Source of the DNA: Oscillospiraceae bacterium
GTDB taxonomy: Bacteria > Bacillota > Clostridia > Oscillospirales > Oscillospiraceae
DNA: 64,000 nucleotides
Assembly (NCBI GenBank): GCA_030625685.1
Contig: DAOUQJ010000006.1
Location: 87,693-151,692, forward strand
Direction of reading: 5' to 3'
In this document: positions 42,701 through 51,406 of the stretch, one piece after another
How positions within the stretch are numbered: the first letter of the stretch is position 1
How the letters are laid out: each line of letters begins with the position of its first letter
Notes under the pieces: generated by a model
What the model was told of the DNA's origin: nothing
What the model saw: only the letters and a program-made list of their open reading frames with translations
The model's database searches: none
Made by a program: the position numbers and the translations under genes

Positions 42701-44425
42701 TTATGTTAAGTCGCCTTTTCCCCAAGTTACATAATCCAAAACTCGTTGCTGACAAGTTTGTTTATCATCACCTTGCACTAGGATATAAATTTTGATTTTT
42801 GGTTCGGTACCTGAAGGACGAACAAATATATCTGTCTCATCTTCTAGTTTGAAATGTAATACATTTGAGCCCTTTAGTGGGGCACTGACGCGTTCGTTTG
42901 TTTTGTATATAGTTTGCGTGCCAGTTTCATAATCTATGTAGCTACGTACCTGCGTGCCTGCAATTTGTTTAAGGGGGGCATTTCGCAAAGTAGCCATGAG
43001 ATTTTTCATTTTTTGCATTCCATCTAGCCCAGGCATTAAGAGGTTGAGGGTTTGTTCTTCATAGTAGCCATATTTGCGATAGAGTTCGTCGATTGCATCA
43101 AATAATGTCATTTGACGGCTTTTGTAATGCACAGCCATTTCAGTAAGTAGAAGCGTAGCAGTGACGGCATCTTTGTCTCTGACATAATCACCTAGCATAT
43201 AGCCGAAGGATTCTTCATAAGAAAAAAAGACGTGCCCTTTGTTGGCAGATTCCAATGCTTCTTTTTTTTCAGCCATATATTTAAAGCCGGTGAAAGTGTC
43301 CATGCACTGGACGCCATTATGTTCAGCAATTTTGTTTGCCATTTGTGTAGTGACAATAGTTTTTAAAACAATTGAGTTTTGTGGCAATGTATTGTTTTTT
43401 TGTTTGATGTGAATTAAGTAGTCAAGCAGTAAGACACCTGTTTGGTTGCCTGAAATAAGCTGATATTCATTGACATCATCTTTTGCCAAAATGCCAACTC
43501 GATCTGCATCTGGGTCACTGCCGACAATGATATCGGCATTCGTTTCTTTTGCTAGTTTGATTGCTAGACTGAAACTGTTAAAATTTTCAGGGTTTGGCGA
43601 TGGTACAGTTGGAAAATTACCGTCAATGACTTGTTGCTCTTTAACGCAAGATAAGTGCTTTATGCCAAAAGATTTGAGCACTTGGGGTATGAGTTTATAA
43701 CCTGTACCATGAAATGGTGTATAAACCATGCGAAAGTCATCAGCGATTGCTTGTATCGTTTCGCGATCATTGATCATGTTTTCGACTTCACTTAAAAACC
43801 GATTGTCAGTTTCTTCATCTAATATGGTAATTAGATTATGTGATAGCGCTGTATCAAAGTCCATTTTTTGAATGGAAGTGAAGACATCAATCTGCTCCAT
43901 TGTTTGAGAAATTTGGTTTGCGTGGTGGGGAGGCAATTGAGCACCATCAGACCAGTATACTTTGTAGCCGTTATATTCTTTCGGATTGTGGCTTGCAGTG
44001 ATATTAATTCCTGCAATACATTGATATTCGCGTACAGCGAAAGAGAGTTCAGGGGTTGGCCGAAGGGATGAAAATAGTTTGACTGGGATACCATTTCCAG
44101 CCATGACGCAAGCAGCTTCTTTTGCAAACTCTTCTGAGTTATTGCGACAGTCAAAACAAATGGCTATGCCACCAGTATGTTCAAAGGATTCTCTTAAAAT
44201 GAGCTCGGCAAAGGCTTGCGTAGTATGACGAATGATATGTATGTTCATGCGGTTTAGACCAACTCCCATAATGCCACGTAAGCCAGCTGTGCCAAATTCT
44301 AAAGGCCCATAAAAACGATTTTCAATTTCCTTTTGATCGTTGGAAATGCCTTCTAGTTCAGCTTTTTCAGCGGGAGATAATGCGGGATTTGATCTCCAAT
44401 GATTATAATTCTCCATATATACCAT
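42701..44425 (-). CDS. Phosphoglucomutase/phosphomannomutase
   Basis: The 574-aa alpha-D-phosphohexomutase interconverts glucose (or mannose) 1- and 6-phosphate. The motifs are FGTAGLRGIMG, the active-site loop TASHNPKEYNGYK with phospho-Ser145, the metal loop GSDPDADR, and the phosphate-binding FVRPSGTEPKIK at the C-terminus. Size fits the PgcA/PGM2-type of Firmicutes. The ATG at 44425 follows AAGGAG. It lies 12 bases after rlmH, so the two are cotranscribed; the products feed cell-wall and glycogen precursors. Confidence 0.93.
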   Translation of the reverse strand: MVYMENYNHWRSNPALSPAEKAELEGISNDQKEIENRFYGPLEFGTAGLRGIMGVGLNRMNIHIIRHTTQAFAELILRESFEHTGGIAICFDCRNNSEEFAKEAACVMAGNGIPVKLFSSLRPTPELSFAVREYQCIAGINITASHNPKEYNGYKVYWSDGAQLPPHHANQISQTMEQIDVFTSIQKMDFDTALSHNLITILDEETDNRFLSEVENMINDRETIQAIADDFRMVYTPFHGTGYKLIPQVLKSFGIKHLSCVKEQQVIDGNFPTVPSPNPENFNSFSLAIKLAKETNADIIVGSDPDADRVGILAKDDVNEYQLISGNQTGVLLLDYLIHIKQKNNTLPQNSIVLKTIVTTQMANKIAEHNGVQCMDTFTGFKYMAEKKEALESANKGHVFFSYEESFGYMLGDYVRDKDAVTATLLLTEMAVHYKSRQMTLFDAIDELYRKYGYYEEQTLNLLMPGLDGMQKMKNLMATLRNAPLKQIAGTQVRSYIDYETGTQTIYKTNERVSAPLKGSNVLHFKLEDETDIFVRPSGTEPKIKIYILVQGDDKQTCQQRVLDYVTWGKGDLT

Positions 44426-44437
44426 GTGAGTACTCCT

Positions 44438-44920
44438 TTACTTATGATATTTTGTTCCTGCGATGATTTGAAAAGAACGATAGATTTGTTCTAAAATCAT
44501 GATTCTTGCAAGGTGATGTGGAAAGGTCATTTTTGACATGGAAAGCCGTAGGTTTGCGGCATCTTTTATGCTTTTATGAAGACCATGAGAGCCTCCGATT
44601 ACAAATACTAGCGTGGATGAACCTGTTAGCATCCAATTATGCATTTGCTTTGCTAAGTCTTCACTTGAGGAGAGTTTACCCTCAATGCAAAGTGCTATTA
44701 AATTTGCGCCTTTCGGAATATTTGCTCGGATTTTTTCTGCTTCCTTGTGTAATGCGATATCAATTTCCGTTGCTGATGGCTTGTCGGGCAGTCTTTCTTC
44801 AGGAAGTTCTGAGATGGTTAATTTACAATGAGAAGACAAACGCTTTTCATATTCTTTTGAAGCATCAGTATAAAAACGTTCTTTTAGTTTGCCGATGCAC
44901 AGTAAATGTATTTGTAACAT
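44438..44920 (-). CDS. rlmH: 23S rRNA (pseudouridine1915-N3)-methyltransferase
   Basis: The 160-aa SPOUT enzyme methylates pseudouridine 1915 of 23S rRNA in helix 69. It shows the opening IHLLCIGKLKE, the central IALCIEGKLSSSEDLAK, and the SAM knot FVIGGSHGLHKSI followed by SMSKMTFPHHLARIMILEQIYRSFQIIAGTKYHK, which is typical to the last residue. The ATG at 44920 matches the normal family N-terminus; the frame extends to 44959 but that adds residues through a terminator stem. Confidence 0.95.
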   Translation of the reverse strand: MLQIHLLCIGKLKERFYTDASKEYEKRLSSHCKLTISELPEERLPDKPSATEIDIALHKEAEKIRANIPKGANLIALCIEGKLSSSEDLAKQMHNWMLTGSSTLVFVIGGSHGLHKSIKDAANLRLSMSKMTFPHHLARIMILEQIYRSFQIIAGTKYHK

Positions 44921-44943
44921 AAGAATTCTCTTTTCAAAAAATT

Positions 44944-44968
44944 TGACGGCGACAAACAAATTGTCGCC
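44944..44968 (-). terminator. Terminator between murA and rlmH
   Basis: ACGGCGACAA and TTGTCGCCGT form a perfect 10-base stem; the minus strand continues CAAATTTTTTG. It ends the murA transcript. Confidence 0.75.
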
Positions 44969-45060
44969 GTTAAAATCATAATTGGTTAGAACAGTCTGAA
45001 AATACCCTGCAACTTTTCATGTGAAGTTGCAAATCAAAGTAGCTTGTGTAACGCACTAAA

Positions 45061-46353
45061 TCAACCGGCGCCGACATGCCATTCTTCATCTGTGATTGTT
45101 TCAACATGAATATTAGAACCCAATTGACGAAGTTTTGATACAATATCCTCATAACCACGTTCAATGTGATATACATGTTCAATTTCAGTCGTACCATTTG
45201 CAGCCAAAGCAGCTACAATCATTCCTGCGCCAGCGCGTAAATCACATGCGGTGACAGGAGCGCCAGTAAGGCTTTTAACACCTTCCACAACAGCTATTTT
45301 TCCATCGACTTGAATATTGGCACCCATGCGTCTAAATTCATCTGCATAACGATATCGATTATCCCAAACACCTTCGGTTAAAATGCTAGTGCCTTCTGCT
45401 AAGCATAATACAGCGGCAATTTGCGGTTGCATATCAGTGGGGAAACCAGGGTATGGATAGGTTTTTACATTTGATTTATTGAGCGCCCCTTCGCGCTTCA
45501 CGATGAGAGAATCATCGTTTTCTATGATTGTGACACCCATTTCTTCGAGTTTTGCAGTGATGGAATCTAAGTGTTTGGGAATGACATTTTTGATTGTAAT
45601 TTCACCACCAGCGGCAGAAACTGCTGCCATGTAAGTTCCAGCTTCAATTTGATCTGGAATGATGGAATATAAACCACCAGCCAAACGTCCTACACCTCGA
45701 ATTTTTATGACATCCGTACCTGCACCCATGATGTTTGCACCCATGGAGTTGAGGAAGTTTGCAAGATCAACAATGTGTGGCTCTTTGGCTGCATTTTCAA
45801 TGACAGTAAGACCTTCTGCCAAAGTTGCAGTAATCATGGTGTTCATGGTTGCACCAACAGAGACAACGTCAAGATAGATATGAGCCCCTTGCAAACGAGT
45901 GCCTTTGGTTGTTGCTTGAAAATACCCATTTTGCACTTGAACTTGTGCACCTAAGGCAGAAATGCCTTTTTCGTGTTGATCAATTGGTCGATTGCCTAAG
46001 TCGCAACCACCAGGAAGAGGTACATTGGCTTCGCCAAATCTTCCAAGCAGAGCACCGAATAGGTAATAGGAAGCTCGGATTTGGCGAGCTGCGTCATAAG
46101 GAACTGATCGGTTTTGAACGTTAGAGCAATCAATGTCTAGCGTGGTTCGGTCGACAGTTCGAATTTCAGCCCCTAAACTTTTCAGAATGCTTAAAATTAG
46201 AGATACATCGCTGATTTGTGGAATGTTTTCTATGCGACACACGCCATCAACTAGAAGTGTTGCAGGTAGTATGGCAACTGCAGCGTTTTTTGCGCCACTT
46301 ATTTCTACTTCTCCATAAAGGGGTTTCCCCCCATGAATAATATATTTAGTCAA
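45061..46353 (-). CDS. murA: UDP-N-acetylglucosamine 1-carboxyvinyltransferase
   Basis: The 430-aa enzyme transfers enolpyruvate from PEP to UDP-GlcNAc, the first committed step of peptidoglycan synthesis. The fosfomycin-target Cys117 is present in VPLPGGCDLGNRPID. The N-terminal KNAAVAILPATLL and the repeated inside-out barrel motifs are intact. The start is a TTG after GAGG. Firmicutes often carry two MurA paralogues; this one is next to walR and rlmH. The gene is read leftward, divergent from walR. Confidence 0.95.
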   Translation of the reverse strand: MTKYIIHGGKPLYGEVEISGAKNAAVAILPATLLVDGVCRIENIPQISDVSLILSILKSLGAEIRTVDRTTLDIDCSNVQNRSVPYDAARQIRASYYLFGALLGRFGEANVPLPGGCDLGNRPIDQHEKGISALGAQVQVQNGYFQATTKGTRLQGAHIYLDVVSVGATMNTMITATLAEGLTVIENAAKEPHIVDLANFLNSMGANIMGAGTDVIKIRGVGRLAGGLYSIIPDQIEAGTYMAAVSAAGGEITIKNVIPKHLDSITAKLEEMGVTIIENDDSLIVKREGALNKSNVKTYPYPGFPTDMQPQIAAVLCLAEGTSILTEGVWDNRYRYADEFRRMGANIQVDGKIAVVEGVKSLTGAPVTACDLRAGAGMIVAALAANGTTEIEHVYHIERGYEDIVSKLRQLGSNIHVETITDEEWHVGAG

Positions 46354-46470
46354 TATTACAACCTCGTTTTTGTTTGTAATGGTTAGGATACAAAAAATTT
46401 ATGAGTTCATTTATAATAATTAAATAGAATTACAAAAATTCAAAAAATTTACAAGCCTAATTATTTTATC

Positions 46471-46488
46471 ATACATTAATTAATGTAT
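46471..46488. promoter_or_regulatory. Perfect 18-base palindrome between murA and walR
   Basis: ATACATTAATTAATGTAT is a perfect palindrome in the 355-base divergent gap. TATACT (46486-46491) overlaps its right end and could be a -10 element. It looks like an operator for a dimeric regulator. The rest of 46354-46608 is AT-rich and holds no gene. Confidence 0.4.
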
Positions 46489-46608
46489 ACTGTCGTATTA
46501 TAGCATTAACTGGAATCAAAATCAAAGAAAAAATCTTGTGTTTTCGACGAAATTTTCAGTGTTTCCTTGATAAAACTAATAAAATATGTTATGGGATGAG
46601 GGTGGAAA

Positions 46609-46636
46609 TTGATAGCATTCATTATTGTTATATGAT
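46609..46636 (+). promoter_or_regulatory. walR promoter
   Basis: TTGATA (46609-46614), a 16-base spacer and TATGAT (46631-46636), about 73 bases before the walR start. Confidence 0.65.
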
Positions 46637-46708
46637 AAAATGATGAAATGTGTTAGTTTATTGTATAATAATACTTTCTCTACAGCAAAGCTAGAAAGAG
46701 GGATATGT

Positions 46709-47407
46709 ATGAAGCATAAAGTGCTAATTGTAGAAGATGAAAAAAGCATCGTTGATATTCTTCGGTTTAATCTAAATCGTGAAGGATTTGAGACAATTGA
46801 AGCTTATGACGGAGCGACAGGTCTTGTGCTTGCAACGACAGAAAACCCAGATTTGATTTTACTTGATTTGATGTTGCCTGAAATGGATGGCTTTGAGGTT
46901 TGTCGCAGTTTGAGAGAAAAGGGAAGCAATACTCCCATATTAATTATCACTGCGAGAGAAGAAGAGAAAGACAAGGTGTTCGGTCTTGATTTGGGAGCAG
47001 ATGACTATATTACAAAACCGTTTTCTGTTCGAGAATTATTGGCGCGAGTGAAGGCAAATATTAGAAGAGTCAATGGAGTTACTGTGAGCGATGCCGTTCA
47101 AGCTGATGATACTAATCATGCACGTATTTCCATTGATAAAAATAGCTTTGGAGTGAAAAAAGACGGAAAGTCATTAGAACTTACGCAAAGAGAATATGAA
47201 TTAATGCAGTTATTAATTGAGAATGCTGGAAAAGTATATACTAGGCAAGAAATTATGGAACATGTTTGGAATTATGAAGGATATATTGGTGATGTTCGTG
47301 GTGTTGATGTAACGGTGCGGCGCCTTCGTGAAAAAATTGAAGACGATCCAGCCAAGCCAGCTTTTCTGATGACAAGACGAGGAATGGGATATTATTTTAG
47401 TATATAG
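46709..47407 (+). CDS. walR: OmpR/PhoB-family response regulator WalR (YycF)
   Basis: The 232-aa regulator has a receiver domain with the acidic pair EDE at 9-11, phospho-acceptor Asp53 in LLDLMLPEMDGF, and the KPFS switch Lys, followed by a winged-helix DNA-binding domain (LTQREYELMQLLIENAGKVYTRQEIMEHVW, VDVTVRRLREKIED). The following yycH and yycI genes identify it as WalR, which controls cell-wall hydrolases and division. The ATG at 46709 follows GAGGG and starts at MKHKVLIVEDE; the 46625 start adds a non-conserved leader. Confidence 0.92.
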   Translation: MKHKVLIVEDEKSIVDILRFNLNREGFETIEAYDGATGLVLATTENPDLILLDLMLPEMDGFEVCRSLREKGSNTPILIITAREEEKDKVFGLDLGADDYITKPFSVRELLARVKANIRRVNGVTVSDAVQADDTNHARISIDKNSFGVKKDGKSLELTQREYELMQLLIENAGKVYTRQEIMEHVWNYEGYIGDVRGVDVTVRRLREKIEDDPAKPAFLMTRRGMGYYFSI

Positions 47408-47436
47408 TCGACTTTTGGTGAAAGAAGGTACTTAGC

Positions 47437-49218
47437 TTGATTCGTAGTTTGCATGTTAAAATGGTAATGATTATGGTTTTGCTTGTTGCGTCTCTCATGA
47501 TTGTAGCAGGTGTCTTTTTGATCAATTCCGTAGGACAATTTTATCTCAATGACTTCTATAATCAAATGGAAAACATTTTTGAACGAGACAAGGCATTTTT
47601 TCGCGATTTGACTGTGGAGACAAGTATAGAAGAAGACGCGGTCAATGGTATACAAGAAGTGCTTTCTGCGAATATGGGTGCATTGGGAGTGGATGGACAC
47701 AATCGAAATTTCTTTATTTTAGATGGAGAAACTGGTGCTGTATTGGCAGGGTCTAATGATGATATGATTAATGATTTAGAGTTGACGGATAATGTTTTTA
47801 TTGCGCTCAAAGATGGAAATACAGTTGGCTCTGACAACAATGTGACTTCATCCTATATGGATATAGCAATTCCTATTAAACGAGGTGGAGAGTCATATAT
47901 TGTATATATTCTGGACAATAAACAAACAGTGCAAGAATTGAGTGGTGAGATGTTTGTTCTCATCATTGAAGCTATGGGATTTGGATTGCTCATTTCAGTT
48001 TTGCTTTCATTTTTATTATCAAAAACACTTATCATACCCGTCCAACAATTGACGCAAAGTGCAAAGAAAATTGCAAGAGGTGATTTTGATGAAATGATTT
48101 CGGTTGATTCACAGGATGAGATTGGTGTTTTAACCAACACCTTTCAATCGATGGCTAATCAGCTTAAAAATACCATTCAAGAAGTAGAAAATGAACGCAA
48201 TAAACTAGATACCCTGTTTTTACATATGACTGATGGCGTTGTGGCATTCAATCAAAATGGACATTTGATTCATGCTAATCCAGCAGTGGAACGTATGTTA
48301 GATAGAAAAATGCCTTTAAATGGAACAATTGAGTATAAACATATTTTTGGCAATAGCATAGCTTTAGACTCTATTTTGTCCGTAGATGATGGTTTTTTGC
48401 AAGAAGAGATGATGCAAGGTGAGCAAAGTTTGCATCTATTATTTGCACCCTTTTCTAGGGAAGAGCAAGCTGGTGTTCTTGTTGTGATACATGATGTTAC
48501 GCAACAAGTAAAAACAGAGCAAATGCGACGTGAATTTGTTGCCAATGTATCGCACGAATTGAGAACACCGCTTACGAATATTAGAAGTTATGCTGAGACT
48601 TTGGCTGATGCAGGGGATTTGCCTGAGGATATGAAGCAAGATTTTTTAAAAGTAATTTTGAATGAAAGTGATCGTATGACGCATATTGTCAAGGATTTGC
48701 TGACATTATCTAAGTTAGATTCCGAAAGCGAAAATCTGAACATAACTCAGTTTTCTTTTGAAAGAATGCTAAGTGATGTCTATGATGCAGTGAAAATGGA
48801 GGCAAAGCGAAGAAAACATAGATTGGTATTAGATATTAAAAATACTCTTCCTTATATTTTGGCTGATAGAGATAGGTTACTGCAAGTAATGATGAATATC
48901 GTTTCGAATGCAATCAAGTATACGCCAGATAATGGTGAAATTACAATTGAGACTGGGGCTTTGCATGAGTACGTTTGGGTCGAAGTGACAGACAATGGAA
49001 TTGGTATTCCAAACGAAGATAGAGAACGCATTTTTGACCGTTTTTATCGTGTTGATAAAGCTCGCTCAAGAGAATCAGGCGGAACTGGTTTGGGATTATC
49101 TATTGCAAAAGAGATTGTAGATCGACATGAAGGTAGACTACTGTTAGTTGATTCAAAAAATAAGGGGACGACGGTGCGCTTGGAGTTGAAGGTGGAGGGT
49201 CCTGCCTATGAAGAATAA
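47437..49218 (+). CDS. walK: Sensor histidine kinase WalK (YycG)
   Basis: The 593-aa membrane kinase has two helices (about 8-31 and 171-194) around an outer sensor domain, then HAMP (about 195-250), a PAS domain (about 255-360), a HisKA with phospho-accepting His373 in VSHELRTPLTN, and a complete ATPase domain (N, G1 DNGIGI and G2 GTGLGLSI boxes). This is the exact WalK order. The TTG start follows AGAAGG. Its 3' end overlaps the yycH start by 11 bases. Confidence 0.93.
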   Translation: MIRSLHVKMVMIMVLLVASLMIVAGVFLINSVGQFYLNDFYNQMENIFERDKAFFRDLTVETSIEEDAVNGIQEVLSANMGALGVDGHNRNFFILDGETGAVLAGSNDDMINDLELTDNVFIALKDGNTVGSDNNVTSSYMDIAIPIKRGGESYIVYILDNKQTVQELSGEMFVLIIEAMGFGLLISVLLSFLLSKTLIIPVQQLTQSAKKIARGDFDEMISVDSQDEIGVLTNTFQSMANQLKNTIQEVENERNKLDTLFLHMTDGVVAFNQNGHLIHANPAVERMLDRKMPLNGTIEYKHIFGNSIALDSILSVDDGFLQEEMMQGEQSLHLLFAPFSREEQAGVLVVIHDVTQQVKTEQMRREFVANVSHELRTPLTNIRSYAETLADAGDLPEDMKQDFLKVILNESDRMTHIVKDLLTLSKLDSESENLNITQFSFERMLSDVYDAVKMEAKRRKHRLVLDIKNTLPYILADRDRLLQVMMNIVSNAIKYTPDNGEITIETGALHEYVWVEVTDNGIGIPNEDRERIFDRFYRVDKARSRESGGTGLGLSIAKEIVDRHEGRLLLVDSKNKGTTVRLELKVEGPAYEE

Positions 49219-50506
49219 ACGACTCATTGAAATGACGAAGAATATTTGTATTCTTTTTCTCAGTATATCAGCGTTATATTTGTTGAACAAAGTGGCATTG
49301 TACAATGGCTTCTTGGACATCTTTTCCCAAACACAAGTGAAAAATCAGATGGAGCATAATAAAAATGAGAAAGAATATTTTCGTGTGGATGTAGAACCGG
49401 TACGAATTGCTGTGAATAATCAAACGGGTGTCTTTGCCACTCAATTTGATACGGAGATAATTGGAACATTGTTTGAAAATCAGCTTGGTAGTTTATTTCG
49501 CGAAGCATTGGTTGGAGTTACACAATTGGACACGATATCAAGGGAAGAATGGATAAATCAGTTTCAACAGAATAGATGGATTTATTATGATTTTTCTTGT
49601 GTTTATCCTATTTCGCATCTTGCTTCTTGGTTAGGAAGTGAAAATGTTAATAGTACCTTGAGTGCTACTTTAAGCTCATGTATATTGGTTTATCAAGATA
49701 TGGAAAGTTTACTTGTTTTTGCGGACGACTTTAATGGACGATACCATATCTGTTTGTTAGATAGCACCGTCAGTAATCGACTTAAGAATACTATTGAAAA
49801 ATATGAATCAAATAATGCAGTGTTAGCTTTTCAAAACGAACAGTTTGATGTGTTTGACGAAGTGGTTATCATTGGAGAAGATGCTCCGATTTTACCATAT
49901 TATGAATCAAGCAATCCGGTGAAAAAATGGACAGACAATGACCGAAACGAGATGTTAACATCATTATTATTTAACCCAAAGGCTATAACAGTGTATGAAT
50001 CCGCAGAAGGCGTTGTAATTCAAGAGGGAAGAGACACGCTTCGCATCTTGTCTCAGGGAACATTGACTTTTCATACTTCAAGCGATGAAGCAAAGCGGTA
50101 TATGGTTGATACCTCACAGGTAGGTGAAATAATTGAGCAGACACAAGAAATATTATTTTCTGCACTATCCAATGAGAATAATGAAGCAAAAATAAATCTT
50201 ATTGATGTAAAATATAACGAAGATGGTTCTATAGTGGCATCTTACGGATATCGATTGCATGGTGTTCCTGTTCAACTTTATTCTGATGAGTATTGTGCAC
50301 GATTTTACATACAAGATGGAGTTGTAAGGGATTTTGTGATTCACTTGCGTCAATACACATCAAATGATCAAGTAGAAATATTGCTTCCTGAAGAACATGT
50401 TGCGGCTATAGTAAAGGGGGAAAATCGTACGAATGTTAAAATTTCACCTGTTTATATAGACTCTGGAGAAGACAAACAGATGAATATAACGTGGAAAGCT
50501 TATTAA
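49208..50506 (+). CDS. yycH: YycH-like regulator of WalK
   Basis: The 432-aa protein has an N-terminal membrane helix (ICILFLSISALYLLNKV) and a large outer domain, the layout of YycH, which binds WalK in the membrane and modulates its activity. Sequence identity to the family is low, so the call leans on position (overlap with walK, yycI after it), topology and length. Its start lies inside the last codons of walK. Confidence 0.8.
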   Translation: MKNKRLIEMTKNICILFLSISALYLLNKVALYNGFLDIFSQTQVKNQMEHNKNEKEYFRVDVEPVRIAVNNQTGVFATQFDTEIIGTLFENQLGSLFREALVGVTQLDTISREEWINQFQQNRWIYYDFSCVYPISHLASWLGSENVNSTLSATLSSCILVYQDMESLLVFADDFNGRYHICLLDSTVSNRLKNTIEKYESNNAVLAFQNEQFDVFDEVVIIGEDAPILPYYESSNPVKKWTDNDRNEMLTSLLFNPKAITVYESAEGVVIQEGRDTLRILSQGTLTFHTSSDEAKRYMVDTSQVGEIIEQTQEILFSALSNENNEAKINLIDVKYNEDGSIVASYGYRLHGVPVQLYSDEYCARFYIQDGVVRDFVIHLRQYTSNDQVEILLPEEHVAAIVKGENRTNVKISPVYIDSGEDKQMNITWKAY

Positions 50507-50524
50507 TTTTGGGAGGTGATAGAT

Positions 50525-51343
50525 TTGGCATGGACGAAATTGAAGAATATCATTATTGTTTTACTGATATGTGTAAATCTGTCCTTTTTAATATTGATTG
50601 CCATTCGTGGACAAGGGACATCGAATATCAAACAAGAAACAAAAGAAGCGGTGCATACCTACTTGCGCTCGAATAATATTGAACTGCAAGAGGATAACAT
50701 TCCTTGGGATAGGCATGAAACAATCTATATTACAGAACGTGATCAAATCAAAGAAGAAGAATTGGTCAAAGCTTCTTTGGGTGAGATTAATGAACGTCAA
50801 ATTGGTTCTGCGACAAAATATACTGCAGGACAAGGAACGGCACTATTTCATGAAGATGGAAGATTTTCAATTGAAAAAGTGGGGACTTTGGATGGTTTTA
50901 ATGGAATAGATCAAAGCGATTTTGTTACAGATTATTTAAATGAGATTGGAATTTCCGCAGTTCAGATAAATAAAAATGAACAAGAAAAAAATTCTTTTCA
51001 GTTTATGCAGTCTATCGGTGATATGCCAGTTTTTAACTGTGTAATATATTTGGAGTATCAAGATAATGTTCTGCAATCGATTCATGGGCGGAGACTTTTG
51101 GGTGAGCCTGTTTTAAATGAGAGAGAGAACGCTTCACTTTCCTCCACTACATTGATTGCTCGATTTGTTCAATATATAAAGAAAGAAAATATACCCTGTA
51201 GTACCATTCTTCAAATTGAATCGGGATACTATTATATGTCGGGTAGTTTATCAATAAATATTCGCGCTATTCCGGTGTGGAAAGTCACGACAGATTATAG
51301 TGAATATTATCTGAATTGCATGACTGGTGAAATAGTTAAATAA
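50525..51343 (+). CDS. yycI: YycI-like regulator of WalK
   Basis: The 272-aa protein begins with MAWTKLKNIIIVLLICVNLSFLILIAIRG, the typical YycI opening of a Trp-Lys head and one membrane helix, followed by an outer domain made of repeats like those of YycH. The TTG at 50525 lies seven to eight bases after GGGAGG; the GTG at 50516 overlaps that site. The operon ends here: the usual yycJ metallo-beta-lactamase and htrA genes are absent, and a palindrome starts directly after the stop. Confidence 0.85.
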   Translation: MAWTKLKNIIIVLLICVNLSFLILIAIRGQGTSNIKQETKEAVHTYLRSNNIELQEDNIPWDRHETIYITERDQIKEEELVKASLGEINERQIGSATKYTAGQGTALFHEDGRFSIEKVGTLDGFNGIDQSDFVTDYLNEIGISAVQINKNEQEKNSFQFMQSIGDMPVFNCVIYLEYQDNVLQSIHGRRLLGEPVLNERENASLSSTTLIARFVQYIKKENIPCSTILQIESGYYYMSGSLSINIRAIPVWKVTTDYSEYYLNCMTGEIVK

Positions 51344-51393
51344 AACGTATTATGCCCCTTTTATACATATGTATAAAAGGGGCATAATACGTT
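51344..51393. terminator. Perfect 50-base palindrome between convergent genes
   Basis: Every base from 51344 to 51393 pairs with its mirror position (arms of 25: AACGTATTATGCCCC, then TTTTATACAT). It starts directly after the yycI stop and lies 14 bases from the EF-G-like stop. On the minus strand it is followed by TTTTATTT, good for termination; the plus strand lacks a T run. Confidence 0.75.
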
Positions 51394-51406
51394 AAGTTGA
51401 GGTTGC

